NCBI RefSeq assembly: GCF_001951015.1
Contig: NZ_CP018914.1
Location: 1,200,001 to 1,264,000 of the forward strand
Length of the DNA stretch: 64,000 nucleotides
DNA from: Rickettsia rickettsii
GTDB taxonomy: Bacteria > Pseudomonadota > Alphaproteobacteria > Rickettsiales > Rickettsiaceae
Direction: 5' to 3'
Part shown: positions 48,074-57,724 of the stretch, piece after piece
Position numbering within the stretch: position 1 is the first letter of the stretch
Layout: the number at the start of each line of letters is the position of its first letter
The notes under the pieces: model-generated
What the model saw: only the letters and a program-made list of their open reading frames with translations
The model's database searches: none
What the model was told of the DNA's origin: nothing
Translations under genes and position numbers: made by a program

Positions 48074-49156
48074 ATGCTACTATACCGAAAATACTTTATA
48101 AAAAATATCTTACCGCTGCTTATAGTCGTTACTTTTTCAGTGACTAGTATAGTATGGATAACGCAAATATTAAAACTTTTATATTTATTTGATAAAGGTA
48201 TAAAAGTTATGGACTTCTTCAGTTTAATAGTTTTAGTACTTCCTACTTTATTATTTATTCTGTTACCGGTAATAATGGTTATTACCGTGATCTATATCTA
48301 TAATAATTTAAAAGTCGAGCGACAATTAATTATATTACAAGCTTCAGGAGTTAATAATGTACAGCTAGCACTGCCTGCTTTATATGTCGCATTAATAGTG
48401 ATGCTACTTGCTTATTATATATCTTCTACAATCCTGCCGTTATCTCATATAAACTTAAAATCACGTTTAAACTTTATAAAGAATAATTATATCTCAAGTA
48501 TGATTGAAGAGAAAACTTTTAATAAAGTAACGAAAGATATCACTGTTTTTATAGATAAAAAATCAGCAGGAAATATTATGAACGGCGTAATAATATTTGA
48601 TAATCGCAACGCTGATAACCCATCAGTAGTATTTGCGGGTTCAGGTACTCTTAATATATATGATAATAGCCCGATTTTTGAACTTAATAAAGGCATAAGA
48701 CAAGAATATGACGTAAACGGTAATTTAACTCAATTAACTTTCGATTCTTTAATGATAAAACTGCAAAATGATAATCCTTTAGTATCACAAAGAACTAAAC
48801 ATAATAAAGAAGCAAACGAATATTATATAAGCGAATTACTTGCCCCTCCTCATGATTTAGCTATTACTAAAAAAATTAAATTAATTGCTGAAGCACATCA
48901 AAGAATAATTTGGCCTTTATACAATTTTGTATTACCTTTTGTAGCACTTGCAGTTTTTTTGAGATATCCTTATAGCAAAAAAACAACTTTTATGCCGGTA
49001 TTATTTTCTGCCTTAACAGTATTGCTAGTTACTTCAATTCATTTTATATTACAAAATTTTGCTTCAAAAAATCTAGATTTTATTTTTGCTTGTTATTTCA
49101 ATTTGGTTATTGCTTTAACGATCGGATTATATTTATTTGTACGTAAAAGAATATAA
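48074..49156 (+). CDS. lptF: LptF-type permease of LPS export
   Basis: Inner-membrane subunit of the LptB2FG transporter that extracts LPS for transport to the outer membrane. I choose ATG 48074 (MLLYRKYFIKNILPLL, 360 residues); the frame opens at 48047 but the first nine codons are repeat-like sequence. Six membrane helices are visible (about 12-32, 50-85, 97-120, then 272-360) around a periplasmic beta-jellyroll region. LptF versus LptG is decided by overall pattern (KVERQLIILQASGVNN) and is fairly likely. Confidence 0.87.
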   Translation: MLLYRKYFIKNILPLLIVVTFSVTSIVWITQILKLLYLFDKGIKVMDFFSLIVLVLPTLLFILLPVIMVITVIYIYNNLKVERQLIILQASGVNNVQLALPALYVALIVMLLAYYISSTILPLSHINLKSRLNFIKNNYISSMIEEKTFNKVTKDITVFIDKKSAGNIMNGVIIFDNRNADNPSVVFAGSGTLNIYDNSPIFELNKGIRQEYDVNGNLTQLTFDSLMIKLQNDNPLVSQRTKHNKEANEYYISELLAPPHDLAITKKIKLIAEAHQRIIWPLYNFVLPFVALAVFLRYPYSKKTTFMPVLFSALTVLLVTSIHFILQNFASKNLDFIFACYFNLVIALTIGLYLFVRKRI

Positions 49157-49161
49157 ATTTA

Positions 49162-49626
49162 TTAGACTACCTTATTCCAAGCTCCACGAGGATTTTGAGT
49201 AAAACAATCTATTTTGTTTTCCTGTTCGGTAAATTTATTTATTTTAACTGTTAATTCTTTTAAATCTTCGGGTAAATCAGTTATTATAATTATCCTTTTG
49301 AAAACTCTTATATACTCTTTTGCTTGTAAAATTTTTCCTATATCTGTAGGCGAAATAATAACAAGCACACTAGCATTATTAGGATTTTGTAACTCATCGG
49401 TAATATAAATCGGCTGTTTTTCAGGCTGCGGATCAAGTTTACTACCGTGAGGTATAAATTGCTTACGTGAATAAGTCCAAAGATTTTTATTGAGCATTTC
49501 TTGTTGATCTGCATCTGCAGTTAATATCACGCTTTTAAGATCAGAGTGATAGCATTTTTCTATCAGAAGCAATATCGATTTTAGAAGCAATTCATCGCTT
49601 GTTTGATAAATACTAAATTGCTGCAT
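49162..49626 (-). CDS. holC: DNA polymerase III chi subunit
   Basis: Links the clamp loader to SSB. The 154-residue protein shows the HolC pattern: SIYQTSDELLLKSILLLIEK ... CYHSDLKSVILTAD, LWTYSRKQFIPHG near 49-61 and QPIYITDEL near 70. It is convergent with lptF. Length is normal. Confidence 0.9.
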   Translation of the reverse strand: MQQFSIYQTSDELLLKSILLLIEKCYHSDLKSVILTADADQQEMLNKNLWTYSRKQFIPHGSKLDPQPEKQPIYITDELQNPNNASVLVIISPTDIGKILQAKEYIRVFKRIIIITDLPEDLKELTVKINKFTEQENKIDCFTQNPRGAWNKVV

Positions 49627-49662
49627 AAAAATTTTATGTTATTTTTTATGAGAAAATTTAAG

Positions 49663-49747
49663 TGGTACGGATGAAGGGACTTGAACCCCCACGCCTCACG
49701 GCACAAGAACCTAAATCTTGCATGTCTACCAGTTCCATCACATCCGC
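49663..49747 (-). tRNA. tRNA-Leu (anticodon TAG)
   Basis: An 85-base class II tRNA with acceptor GCGGATG/CATCCGT, anticodon stem CAAGA/TCTTG with loop TTTAGGT (anticodon TAG, reading CUN), a long variable arm (TGCCGTGAGGCGT), T-loop GTTCAAGTC and encoded CCA. Confidence 0.96.
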
Positions 49748-49796
49748 ATATGGTAATGCCATTCCTGTAAAAGGGTGGCCTTGTTGCATGGATTCT

Positions 49797-49826
49797 ATGT
49801 AATTCCTGCCTCTGCAGGAATTACAT
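49797..49826. repeat. Family A element as a perfect hairpin at the dapE stop
   Basis: ATGTAATTCCTGC and GCAGGAATTACAT close over CTCT. It begins at the first base of the dapE stop on the minus strand and may serve as the dapE terminator hairpin, although it lacks a T-run. Confidence 0.75.
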
Positions 49827-50971
49827 CAAAGTATTTCCATCAAAAAGTTATAATACACATCATATAATTTTTGTAAATCGCTAATTTTTGTGTATTCGTT
49901 TATCTTATGTGCCGTTTCGGATAATAAACCAAACTCTACTAACGGACAATAATTTTTGACGAATCTTGCATCCGACGTACCGCCGCTTGTAGAGAATTCA
50001 GGCTTTATTTTAAGCGTATGCTCTACTACTTTAGCAAATTCTTTTATTTTATCGCTAGGGTTCTGAATAAAACTTTCAGCAGAACTACTATATTCTAACT
50101 TATAATCTACTTTATATTCTTTACAATGCTGTTTAATAATTTCTTCTACCTGTTTTGCTAAAGTTTCTGCACTATGTAAATTATTAAAACGTATATTGAA
50201 AGATGCTTCCGTACTGGCCGGAATTACGTTTGAAGTATTATTACTGACCTCGATATTCGTTACTTCAAGATTTGAACGTTGAAAAAATTCAGTACCTTCA
50301 TCAAGTTTTATATTTGTTAACTCATTCAATATTATTATTAAGCAAGGCAATGGGTTATTTGCTTTATGAGGATAAGCTACATGCCCGCTTAAACCTTCTA
50401 TATTTAATTTAAAGTTAACACTTCCTCTTCTGCCAATCTTAATTGCATCGCCTATTTCTTTTTCACAAGTAGGTTCACCGACAATAGCAAAATTTATCTT
50501 ATATCCTTGATCATAAATATATTGCAGCATTTCTTTAGTACCATGCTTTGCTTTTCCCTCTTCATCACTAGTAAGTAAGAAACTAATGGAACCTTTAAAA
50601 TCGGTATTATTTTTTATAAAATCTAAACTGGCAGCTAGAAAGCACGCTATAGCCCCTTTCATATCCACCGCACCTCTGCCATATATCTTACCATCTTGCT
50701 GGCTAACTTTAAATGGACTCGCATTATGCCAAAGCTCATGATTGCCTTCCAACACTACATCTACATGACCAACAAAGCAAATATTAGGCTCATTGCTACC
50801 GAAAACAGCATAAAGATTAGTGACTTGCTCACTTTTAGAATCACCGAATATTTTTATTTCGGTCTTAAAGCCGTGCTGTTTAAGCAAATCATTAATATAC
50901 TCAATAGCCCCATCGCTCTTAGGAGTTACAGACTTAAAACTAATCAAATCTTTTAAGTAGTTAATGTACAT
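49826..50971 (-). CDS. dapE: Succinyl-diaminopimelate desuccinylase
   Basis: Metallopeptidase of the M20 family making LL-diaminopimelate for peptidoglycan and lysine. ATG 50971 gives 381 residues. Metal ligands and catalytic residues are visible: GHVDVV near 67, GAVDMKGAIA near 98, TSDEEGKAKHG near 130, VGEPT near 160 and the late GGTSDARF near 320. Normal length. It lies just downstream of the restriction-modification wreck on the same strand. Confidence 0.96.
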   Translation of the reverse strand: MYINYLKDLISFKSVTPKSDGAIEYINDLLKQHGFKTEIKIFGDSKSEQVTNLYAVFGSNEPNICFVGHVDVVLEGNHELWHNASPFKVSQQDGKIYGRGAVDMKGAIACFLAASLDFIKNNTDFKGSISFLLTSDEEGKAKHGTKEMLQYIYDQGYKINFAIVGEPTCEKEIGDAIKIGRRGSVNFKLNIEGLSGHVAYPHKANNPLPCLIIILNELTNIKLDEGTEFFQRSNLEVTNIEVSNNTSNVIPASTEASFNIRFNNLHSAETLAKQVEEIIKQHCKEYKVDYKLEYSSSAESFIQNPSDKIKEFAKVVEHTLKIKPEFSTSGGTSDARFVKNYCPLVEFGLLSETAHKINEYTKISDLQKLYDVYYNFLMEIL

Positions 50972-50974
50972 CAA

Positions 50975-51923
50975 TTATTGCCAAAGAGAATTTAATGTGG
51001 TTTTTAGTTTGTTTTCAAATTGTTTTATATAGTTTTTAAGGTTGTCAATCTTACTTTGATTATTATCAAGCTCTGTTACCATTTTTTGCTGTTCTTCAAG
51101 AGGCGGGATAGGAATTTGTAAATCCTCTAAATCTTTCAAATAAACGTGAGGTTGACCTGATCCAGCTTGCTTTTGGTATATTATATTTTGCTGAGATTTT
51201 AAAATATAATATAGATATTTAGTTAACAATAGTTTTTCATTAAATAGATTACGTTACAATCTGAAGTCCACATTGGTGAATTATGATACCAAATATATCC
51301 AGCATATGCTCCCGATGAAGAAATAGTGATTATGTTACCGTTAAAATTATATTGATTATGTGAATAAGGACTAACCCGATGCTATTACTGGAATATCCCC
51401 CTTAATTGCAGTATTAATGTTAATCATTTTACCTTTTTTACCTACTATTAATGTTGTATACTCCTTATGCTCAAGAGATAAAATATTACTTTTTAATTTA
51501 TTGATAACGATATCGCCAAATTTAACAATTTCTCATTGTTTATTTATTTCAAAATAAGGATGCCAATTATCTATTATCTGTTTTGCCCCCTCTATTATCT
51601 TTTGATAGCTATTCAATTCTTCAATAATTTTCTGTTGTTTTTCTAGAGACAGAAGAGGAATATAAATTGAGTTTATATGTTCTCTATTTAAACCAGGCTG
51701 AGCACCTTTATTATAAGCTAAGTTCTTATTAATTTGATTTAATCGCTATATTTAAACAATAAAATAAATAAGATTGATGTATAATATTCGGTTTCCCTCT
51801 AAAAATATAAACATGTTCATTAACCATTACTCCTATTTGCGGTAAAATTTTATCATATACAAAACACACTTTACCCGTTAATGCTCCGTCTTTACACATT
51901 AAAATATCATTGTTTTTCACCAA
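50975..51923 (-). pseudogene. hsdS: Type I restriction specificity subunit HsdS, broken
   Basis: Pieces of a two-domain HsdS: the first half includes KNNDILMCKDGALTGKVCFV and a central coiled-coil IPLLSLEKQQKIIEELNSYQ; then broken pieces of the second recognition domain (ISSSGAYAGYIWYHNSPMWT) and the final conserved helix block IPIPPLEEQQKMVTELDNNQ at 50975-51229. Several stops and frameshifts separate them. Confidence 0.82.
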
Positions 51924-53522
51924 TCCTTTTTAGCTATTTGATAAAAATCGAGATCTATAAAAGGAATTTTAGATAAATTTAATTTTCCATCCTCGCCTGT
52001 TTAAATCATTTATACCGACAATTTTTCTTTTTTTATTATCTAGACGTAACGCCGATATTCTTAACCTCATAAAACCAATATTCTTTTTGATTATTCGGTT
52101 TATGTGCATAGTAAAATAAAGTATTGACGTTTTTACTCCTGTATAAGGTAAAAAAGTACCTTGCGGTAGAGAGATAACGAGTTGCAGCTTTGCTTTTGAT
52201 AGTAAAAATTGATGCACAGCAGAGGTGTCTTTTCTGAATAAGAACCCTTCAGGTACTACCAATGCCATTCTACCACCCTCTTTTAAATTTTGCAGGCAAT
52301 GCAAAACACAAGCAGCATCACCGTTATTTTTTGCAATGCCGTTATTAAAAAGAAAAGTTATATGATTTTCTGTTATAATTTTGCCGTTTTTGCTAGTTTT
52401 TTTAGTGATAGCTTGAGAAAATGGCAATTAGCAACAATTATATCAAACTTTAACTGCTGATCAGTTAAGAGTTTAACATCATTGCGGTTTTGGTTAACTC
52501 TCGCCCATATAATGTATTAAATCTTAATTTTTCTAAATCTTCATCGGTATTAATTATATTATTTTCTTTGATATAATTAAAAGCTTCAGTTAAGAACCCA
52601 CCGGTACCGAAAAAGGATCATAAATTGTTTCTTTAAATTTAGGATCAACCAAATTAATAATGGTTTTAACGATATTTCTCGGTGTAAAATATTCGCCTAA
52701 ATCATTTTTCCGTTGATGTAGTTTTTTCTAAGAAATACTCGAATACGCCGCCTTTTACATCTGTATCTATCGTAGATAAAATAAGAGGATCAATTGCATC
52801 GATAATGTGGCGGAAAGTAATGTAATTGCCTAGAGAAATAGGCGTAAAAACATCACCACCGTATTTATTCTTAATTTGTTCTATAACATAGCTATTAATG
52901 TAACCGATAATATCATCGTTTGATTGTGCTTTGATATTATTCCACAGGATTTTTCGTTGTTTTCACTTAATAATTTTAAGAATAATATATTTGCAAATTC
53001 GCTAAATCTTTCTATTTCTGCTCGGAGCCCTTAATTTCTTAAAAGATTATTCAAGTTTTCAAATATCTATATTAATTCTTCACGTGATACTTTAATTTCT
53101 TTCGGTATAGTCCAAACTTCATTACTGCTTGCTTCTAAAAAAGCAGATAATAATTCTTTTTCATGTAGTAATTCCCTTACTTCATCACCGTTTAATATAA
53201 GCTCTTTATTATTAGCAACAAAAACGAGTTTCGCAGTAAGCTCCATTCATTGCGAACACTATAGGTACATCAAGCAATTTTGCATATTCCGTTGCTTGAT
53301 CTAAAGCTTGCCTTAAATCCACTCCTGCTTTTTTGCTTCTATTATTGCAATAGATTACTTTCATATAAGATATGATCCGGTCTTTTTCCGTTTAATCTTG
53401 TCTGTTCTGTTTTTGATTGTGGTTTTTGGAAATAAACTCTTTTTAATATCATTATCTATATGCCATCCCTTATTTACAAGGTTATTGCTGATAATCCATT
53501 CGGTTTGTTGTTCTGCTAACAT
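51917..53522 (-). pseudogene. hsdM: Type I N6-adenine methyltransferase with HSDR_N-like N terminus, broken
   Basis: ATG 53522 starts MLAEQQTEWIISNNLVNKGW, then frame-shifted KKAGVDLRQALDQATEYAKL with LDVPIVFAMNG, the nuclease-like N-terminal domain of HsdR-type proteins. The methylase part follows: DVKGGVFEYFLEKTT, FFGTGGFLTEAFNYIKE and VCVLH...GGRMALVVPEGFLFR (51969-52427), ending FIDLDFYQIAKKDW. The catalytic NPPF is lost: the DNA gives AAT-TGC-CAT in place of Asn-Pro-Pro. Many frameshifts; dead. Confidence 0.82.
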
Positions 53523-53604
53523 AAGAATTGCTTAGATATTTTTTTGTAATTAATAATTATATCTTCTTACACTTAATTATACAAGCTTATAAAAGTACAA
53601 AAAA

Positions 53605-54596
53605 CAACTTTTATAGAGTTAGTTAATGACGGTCTCATGACTTTCTTCTTTTTATTAATAGGTTCAGAGATGAAATTTCACCTAGTAGAAGGTGAACATA
53701 AAAAAACTAATATTACCTGCAGCGGCAGCCCTTGGAGGTGTGGTAATTCCTGTCTTAATATACATGTTTTTTAATTACGGTAAACCGGAATTAATAAAAG
53801 GATGGGCTATTCCTATCGCAACTGATACTGCTTTTGTCCTTGGTATTTTATCTTTTTTCAGCCGACATATATCTTTAGAATTACGAGCTTTTATTATAGG
53901 TTTCTCATTAATTGACGATGCTTTTGCGTTAATTATACTAGCTTTGTTTTATGCTAAAACAATCAATACTCTGGCATTATTAATTTCTTCTATAATTATA
54001 TTCATCTTGTTTATATTGAATTATCGACAAGTTAAACAATTATTTTATTATATAATTGTAGGTTTATTATTATGTATTAGTATGGTGAAGTCAGGTATTC
54101 ACGATACCTTATGCAGAGCCATTATAGCACTTTTTATACCTGTTAATATAAAAGGAGAATTTAACACTTCTTTTAAAAAACTTGAAAACTTAATTCGTCC
54201 TTTTGTAAATTACTTTATTTTACCGCTTTTTGTATTTATGAATTCCGGTATCCTTTTAGAATATTTTGCATTTAAAGGCATTTGTTCCAACTCAATACTT
54301 GCTTTAATTTATGGGATAATATTTGGTTTATCTGTAGGTAAGCAATTAGGTATTATGCTATTTTCATATCCATTTGTAAAATTTAAACTCTGTAATTTAC
54401 CAAGTGATACTTCATGGTTAAAATTTTATTCTATAGCTATACTTAGAGGGATTGGATTTACCCTAAGTTTATTTATAGGTAGTAACGTTTGAGAGCAGCT
54501 GCCCTTCAAACTCTATGAGAGCTGCAGTAATAATAGGCTCTTTAGTTTCTGCATTATTGACGTAGCCGTTCTAAAATATTGTACTGGAAAAGAGTA
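53605..54596 (+). pseudogene. nhaA: Na+/H+ antiporter NhaA, truncated and frameshifted
   Basis: The gene lacks about the first 60 residues. Remaining sequence begins FIELVNDGLMTFFFLLIGSE and continues MKFHLVEGEH; a one-base loss leads into the long open block 53692-54492, which has the NhaA core (GWAIPIATDTAFVLGILSFF with the conserved ATDTAF and then FSLIDDAFALIILA, the two adjacent Asp). After SNV a further shift gives SMRAAVIIGSLVSALL and VLKYCTGKE. Dead despite the well-preserved middle. Confidence 0.85.
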
Positions 54597-54607
54597 AAGT
54601 AAGCAAA

Positions 54608-55123
54608 TTAAACGAGTATACTCATTAAATAACGATGATAGGATTTTAATAACACATCATATTTTTGTTTGGAAAAAACAGGATATGGTACTATATAGAT
54701 ATTATTAGAAGAAGGAATCGCTTTTTCAAGCTTATTTAGCATAAAAGGCATATTATAATTATGCTCTACTAAAATTATTGAAGTAAGATTGTAAGTTACA
54801 ATAAAATCAACCACTTTCTTAATATTATCTTCTTCAGACATTATTTTATTCGGAGCAAATATTACCTGCTGTTCTATAACATTACGTTCCTTTAACAAAA
54901 TTTTTAATTGCTCTGTAGATTCTATACCAGTAATAAATAATATAGGTGCATAACCTGCCTTAAGCCAAGCAATACCGGTTTCAATTTTATGTCCTCCTCC
55001 TACAAATACTATTATTGCATTAGTGGTATTACTATTAAGCTTATAAGAATTTATTAAATATAAATAATAACCAAAACCACCGACCCAAAGAGCAAAAATT
55101 GTGAGTAGAAATTTTCTGATCAT
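54608..55123 (-). CDS. YdcF/SanA-type DUF218 membrane protein
   Basis: A 171-residue protein with one N-terminal membrane helix (about 4-22) and a periplasmic DUF218 domain: [30 protein letters not shown] and the late acidic/His positions [20 protein letters not shown]. Relatives (SanA, ElyC, YdcF) act in envelope integrity; the reaction is unknown. Its ATG overlaps the lipB stop (ATGA), so it is the third gene of an amiD-lipB-ydcF transcript. Confidence 0.82.
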   Translation of the reverse strand: MIRKFLLTIFALWVGGFGYYLYLINSYKLNSNTTNAIIVFVGGGHKIETGIAWLKAGYAPILFITGIESTEQLKILLKERNVIEQQVIFAPNKIMSEEDNIKKVVDFIVTYNLTSIILVEHNYNMPFMLNKLEKAIPSSNNIYIVPYPVFSKQKYDVLLKSYHRYLMSILV

Positions 55124-55749
55124 TTAAATATTTTATTAAATTCAGTTTGAATAATTTTATCAAATTCAGACATTTCAACATGAATCCCTAACTGATTTAA
55201 AGATGTTACTAAAGAATTTTCAAGTCCACAAGGAATAATCCCACTAAACTTACTTAAATCTGTTGAAATATTTATAGCTACACCGTGATATGTAACCCAT
55301 TTTCTTACTCTAACACCTATTGCAGCAATTTTAGCAAATTCATCTTTCCTTACTTTTACCCAAATTCCTACTTTATCTTTAATAATATATGCTTTAATTC
55401 CAAAATAATTTAAGCTATTTATAATCCATTCTTCAAGCATTTTTATATATAGCTTTAAATCTTTGTATCGATTTGGTGAATCTAAATTAAGAATTGGATA
55501 AATAACACGCTGACCCGGTCCATGAAAAGTAAATTTACCGCCACGTCCTGTGTAAATTACCGGAATATCACCGTAATTTAATAATTCTTCTTGTTTATAA
55601 TTAGTACCGGCTGTATATACTTCCGAATGTTCAACTAAATAAATAATTTCCGGCTCATGATCATTAATTACTTTGTTAACGTAATCTTCCATTAATTTCA
55701 AAATAACTTGATAATCCGCAAAATCCGGTATAGTTATAAATCTAATCAT
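55120..55749 (-). CDS. lipB: Octanoyl-ACP:protein N-octanoyltransferase
   Basis: Transfers octanoate from ACP to lipoyl domains, the first step of lipoate synthesis. The 209-residue protein has [30 protein letters not shown] near 69, [17 protein letters not shown] near 139 and the catalytic Cys in GIIPCGL near 172. Overlaps amiD upstream and the DUF218 gene downstream by four bases each. Confidence 0.96.
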   Translation of the reverse strand: MIRFITIPDFADYQVILKLMEDYVNKVINDHEPEIIYLVEHSEVYTAGTNYKQEELLNYGDIPVIYTGRGGKFTFHGPGQRVIYPILNLDSPNRYKDLKLYIKMLEEWIINSLNYFGIKAYIIKDKVGIWVKVRKDEFAKIAAIGVRVRKWVTYHGVAINISTDLSKFSGIIPCGLENSLVTSLNQLGIHVEMSEFDKIIQTEFNKIFK

Positions 55750-56489
55750 ATTAATTCAGATTTATATTTCAATATTAATGCATCTAAAATTGCTATGGTT
55801 TCAGCATCCAAATCGCCAGAAAAATTACTAGGACGAAAATGCATTTGAAACGAAATTATAATATCTTTCATTTTAGAGTCTAAAATTTTGGTAACTTCAA
55901 GTTTATAACCGTATGTAATAAATTTTTGCTGAATTGCTGCAATATCGGTTATGTCGACTTGCGGCAATAGATTGTTAAACACCTGTTCATCATACCAAGC
56001 TCCAATATCGTTATCATATAATAGTTTCCAAGGAAATAGCGGGCCAGGGTCCTGTTTTCTACCTGGAGCAATATCAGAATGCCCAACTACTCTAGTAGGT
56101 CTAATATCATATCTAGCAATAATCTGTTTACACAAACTTATAACACTATTAATTTGCCTTTCCGAATAGGGTAACCAAACTATATCATTGTTTTTTGCAT
56201 TTACTTCAAAAGCAGGATTTACGATTTCAATACCGATTGATGTATCATTAATACGCTCATGACCTTGCCAGTAACTTACTCCAGCATGCCATGCTCTATC
56301 ACTCTCTTCTACTAATTGAAATATATGTTCAGGATTTTCATTGTTTATTAAATAATGGCTACTTAACTTTTCACCGGTTAGAAAATCTAAAGACTGCTTA
56401 AAATCACACTGTGTATAATGTAGCACTAGGAATTTAATACGTTTATCAAATCCCACAGCTCTATAAGATGTTTTATCGATTACTATCAT
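55746..56489 (-). CDS. amiD: N-acetylmuramoyl-L-alanine amidase, AmiD type
   Basis: Zinc amidase cutting peptide from muropeptides, including anhydro forms. The 247-residue protein has the amidase_2 fold: zinc His in FLVLHYTQ near 24, RAWHAGVS near 67, [13 protein letters not shown], and the catalytic [15 protein letters not shown] near 132-146 with the last zinc Asp; a C-terminal peptidoglycan-binding-like helical domain follows. It resembles the AmiD characterised from R. conorii. No signal peptide is visible from this start. Confidence 0.92.
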   Translation of the reverse strand: MIVIDKTSYRAVGFDKRIKFLVLHYTQCDFKQSLDFLTGEKLSSHYLINNENPEHIFQLVEESDRAWHAGVSYWQGHERINDTSIGIEIVNPAFEVNAKNNDIVWLPYSERQINSVISLCKQIIARYDIRPTRVVGHSDIAPGRKQDPGPLFPWKLLYDNDIGAWYDEQVFNNLLPQVDITDIAAIQQKFITYGYKLEVTKILDSKMKDIIISFQMHFRPSNFSGDLDAETIAILDALILKYKSELI

Positions 56490-56573
56490 ATATAAAAATT
56501 TTAAAGGATGTCACTATTGTATGTTTTTTTCTATATAATTCTTGTGAAAGCTTGCTTGCATGGATTGGTAAAT

Positions 56574-56679
56574 CGTCATTGCGAGAAGAATTACACAGTA
56601 ATTCGACGAAGCAATCTCAGGAAAAGTGTGTTATTATTTCATGAGATTGCCACGCAGCCTACGGCTGCTCGCAATGACG
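56574..56679. repeat. Family B palindromic element
   Basis: CGTCATTGCGAGAAGAATTA ... GAAGCAATCTCAGG ... GAGATTGCCACGCAGCCTAC ... CTCGCAATGACG; complete copy upstream of amiD. Confidence 0.85.
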
Positions 56680-56728
56680 ATTTGGTATCTATATAAAGAT
56701 AGTCCCAGTATGACAAGAAAAATTTTGA

Positions 56729-56803
56729 TGGTGCCGGATATCGGATTTGAACTGATGACCTACCGCTTACAAGGCGGTTGCTCTACCACTGAGCTAATCC
56801 GGC
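56729..56803 (-). tRNA. tRNA-Thr (anticodon TGT)
   Basis: A 75-base cloverleaf: acceptor GCCGGAT/ATCCGGC, D arm AGCTCAGTGGTAGAGC, anticodon stem ACCGC/GCGGT with loop CTTGTAA (anticodon TGT, reading ACA), T arm with GTTCAAATC and encoded CCA. Confidence 0.96.
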
Positions 56804-56829
56804 ATATTAATATAGAGAAGAGATATGTG

Positions 56830-56923
56830 CTGTCATACCCGTGGCTTGACCACAATATCTAGAAAAATAACTTGTAATAGTCAAATTTACTAAATCCCGC
56901 AATCAAATAGCGGGAGATGACAG
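56830..56923. repeat. Family C palindromic element (copy 2)
   Basis: CTGTCATACCCGTGGCTTGA CCAC ... CCCGCAATCAAATAGCGGG ... AGATGACAG. Longer and more diverged than the 32301 copy. Confidence 0.75.
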
Positions 56924-56981
56924 GGGCTGAATTGATCCACACAGTCAATGCCTGCTCGCAATGATGAAAACACACTATAAA

Positions 56982-57317
56982 CTAAGCTTCTTTAGCTTCC
57001 TTTTTACTTAGTCTAGCTTTGCGGTTTTTTGCTTTCACTTCCATTTCCTTTTTAACTTTCTCAGGAAGAGTAACACCCGCTTGCTCAATAAATTTTGCGA
57101 CTCGCTCAGTTGGTTTAGCACCGGTGCCAAGCCAATATTCTATACGATCTTTTTTTAAAACAACACGCTCACTATTATCTGAAGCAAGCATTGGATCATA
57201 AGTTCCGACTTTTTCTAAAAAGTCACCGTCACGAGGTGCTGTTGCGTTAGCTACTACTACACGGTAAAAAGGACGCTTTTTAGCACCGCCTCTAGCTAAA
57301 CGAATTTTTACTGCCAT
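56982..57317 (-). CDS. rpsP: 30S ribosomal protein S16
   Basis: Small-subunit ribosomal protein. The 111-residue sequence starts [20 protein letters not shown] with [11 protein letters not shown] and EKVGTYDP, all standard S16 blocks, followed by a Lys-rich C-terminal tail. 16 bases downstream of rpmG on the same strand. Confidence 0.98.
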
Positions 57318-57333
57318 ATTATATTACTTACAA

Positions 57334-57504
57334 TTATTTTATTTTTTCTTCTTTAAAAAGAACATGTTTTCTAACTACTTTATCATACTTACGAAAAGAA
57401 AGCTTCTCGGTTTGGGTCTTCGGATTACGTTTCTTTACCCAAAAAACACCTGTGCCGGCAGTACTTACTAGCCTTACCAAAACATTTTTATTTTTCTTTG
57501 CCAT
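57334..57504 (-). CDS. rpmG: 50S ribosomal protein L33
   Basis: A 56-residue protein translated from ATG 57504: [40 protein letters not shown] and [16 protein letters not shown]. Pattern and length match bacterial L33 of the type without zinc-binding CxxC. Probably cotranscribed with rpsP. Confidence 0.96.
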
Positions 57505-57615
57505 TAGCTGACACCTTAAATCAAGATATTATTTTATTATTCTAAGAAAAGCAGAATAAAACGAAATTGAAAAATAGTCAAGTAAAAACTAGGCATTGCA
57601 AAATAAAGAGAGATA

Positions 57616-57702
57616 CGTCATTGCGAATGACTAAAAGGAGCATGGCAATCTAGTTTTAATTTCCGGAGATTGCCGCACTCCTTGCAGTCGTTCGCAATGA
57701 CA
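57616..57702. repeat. Family B palindromic element
   Basis: CGTCATTGCGAATGACTAAA AGGAGCATGGCAATC ... GATTGCC ... GCAGTCGTTCGCAATGAC, between mutL and rpmG. Confidence 0.85.
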
Positions 57703-57724
57703 CCAATTTTTCAAATTAAACAAG

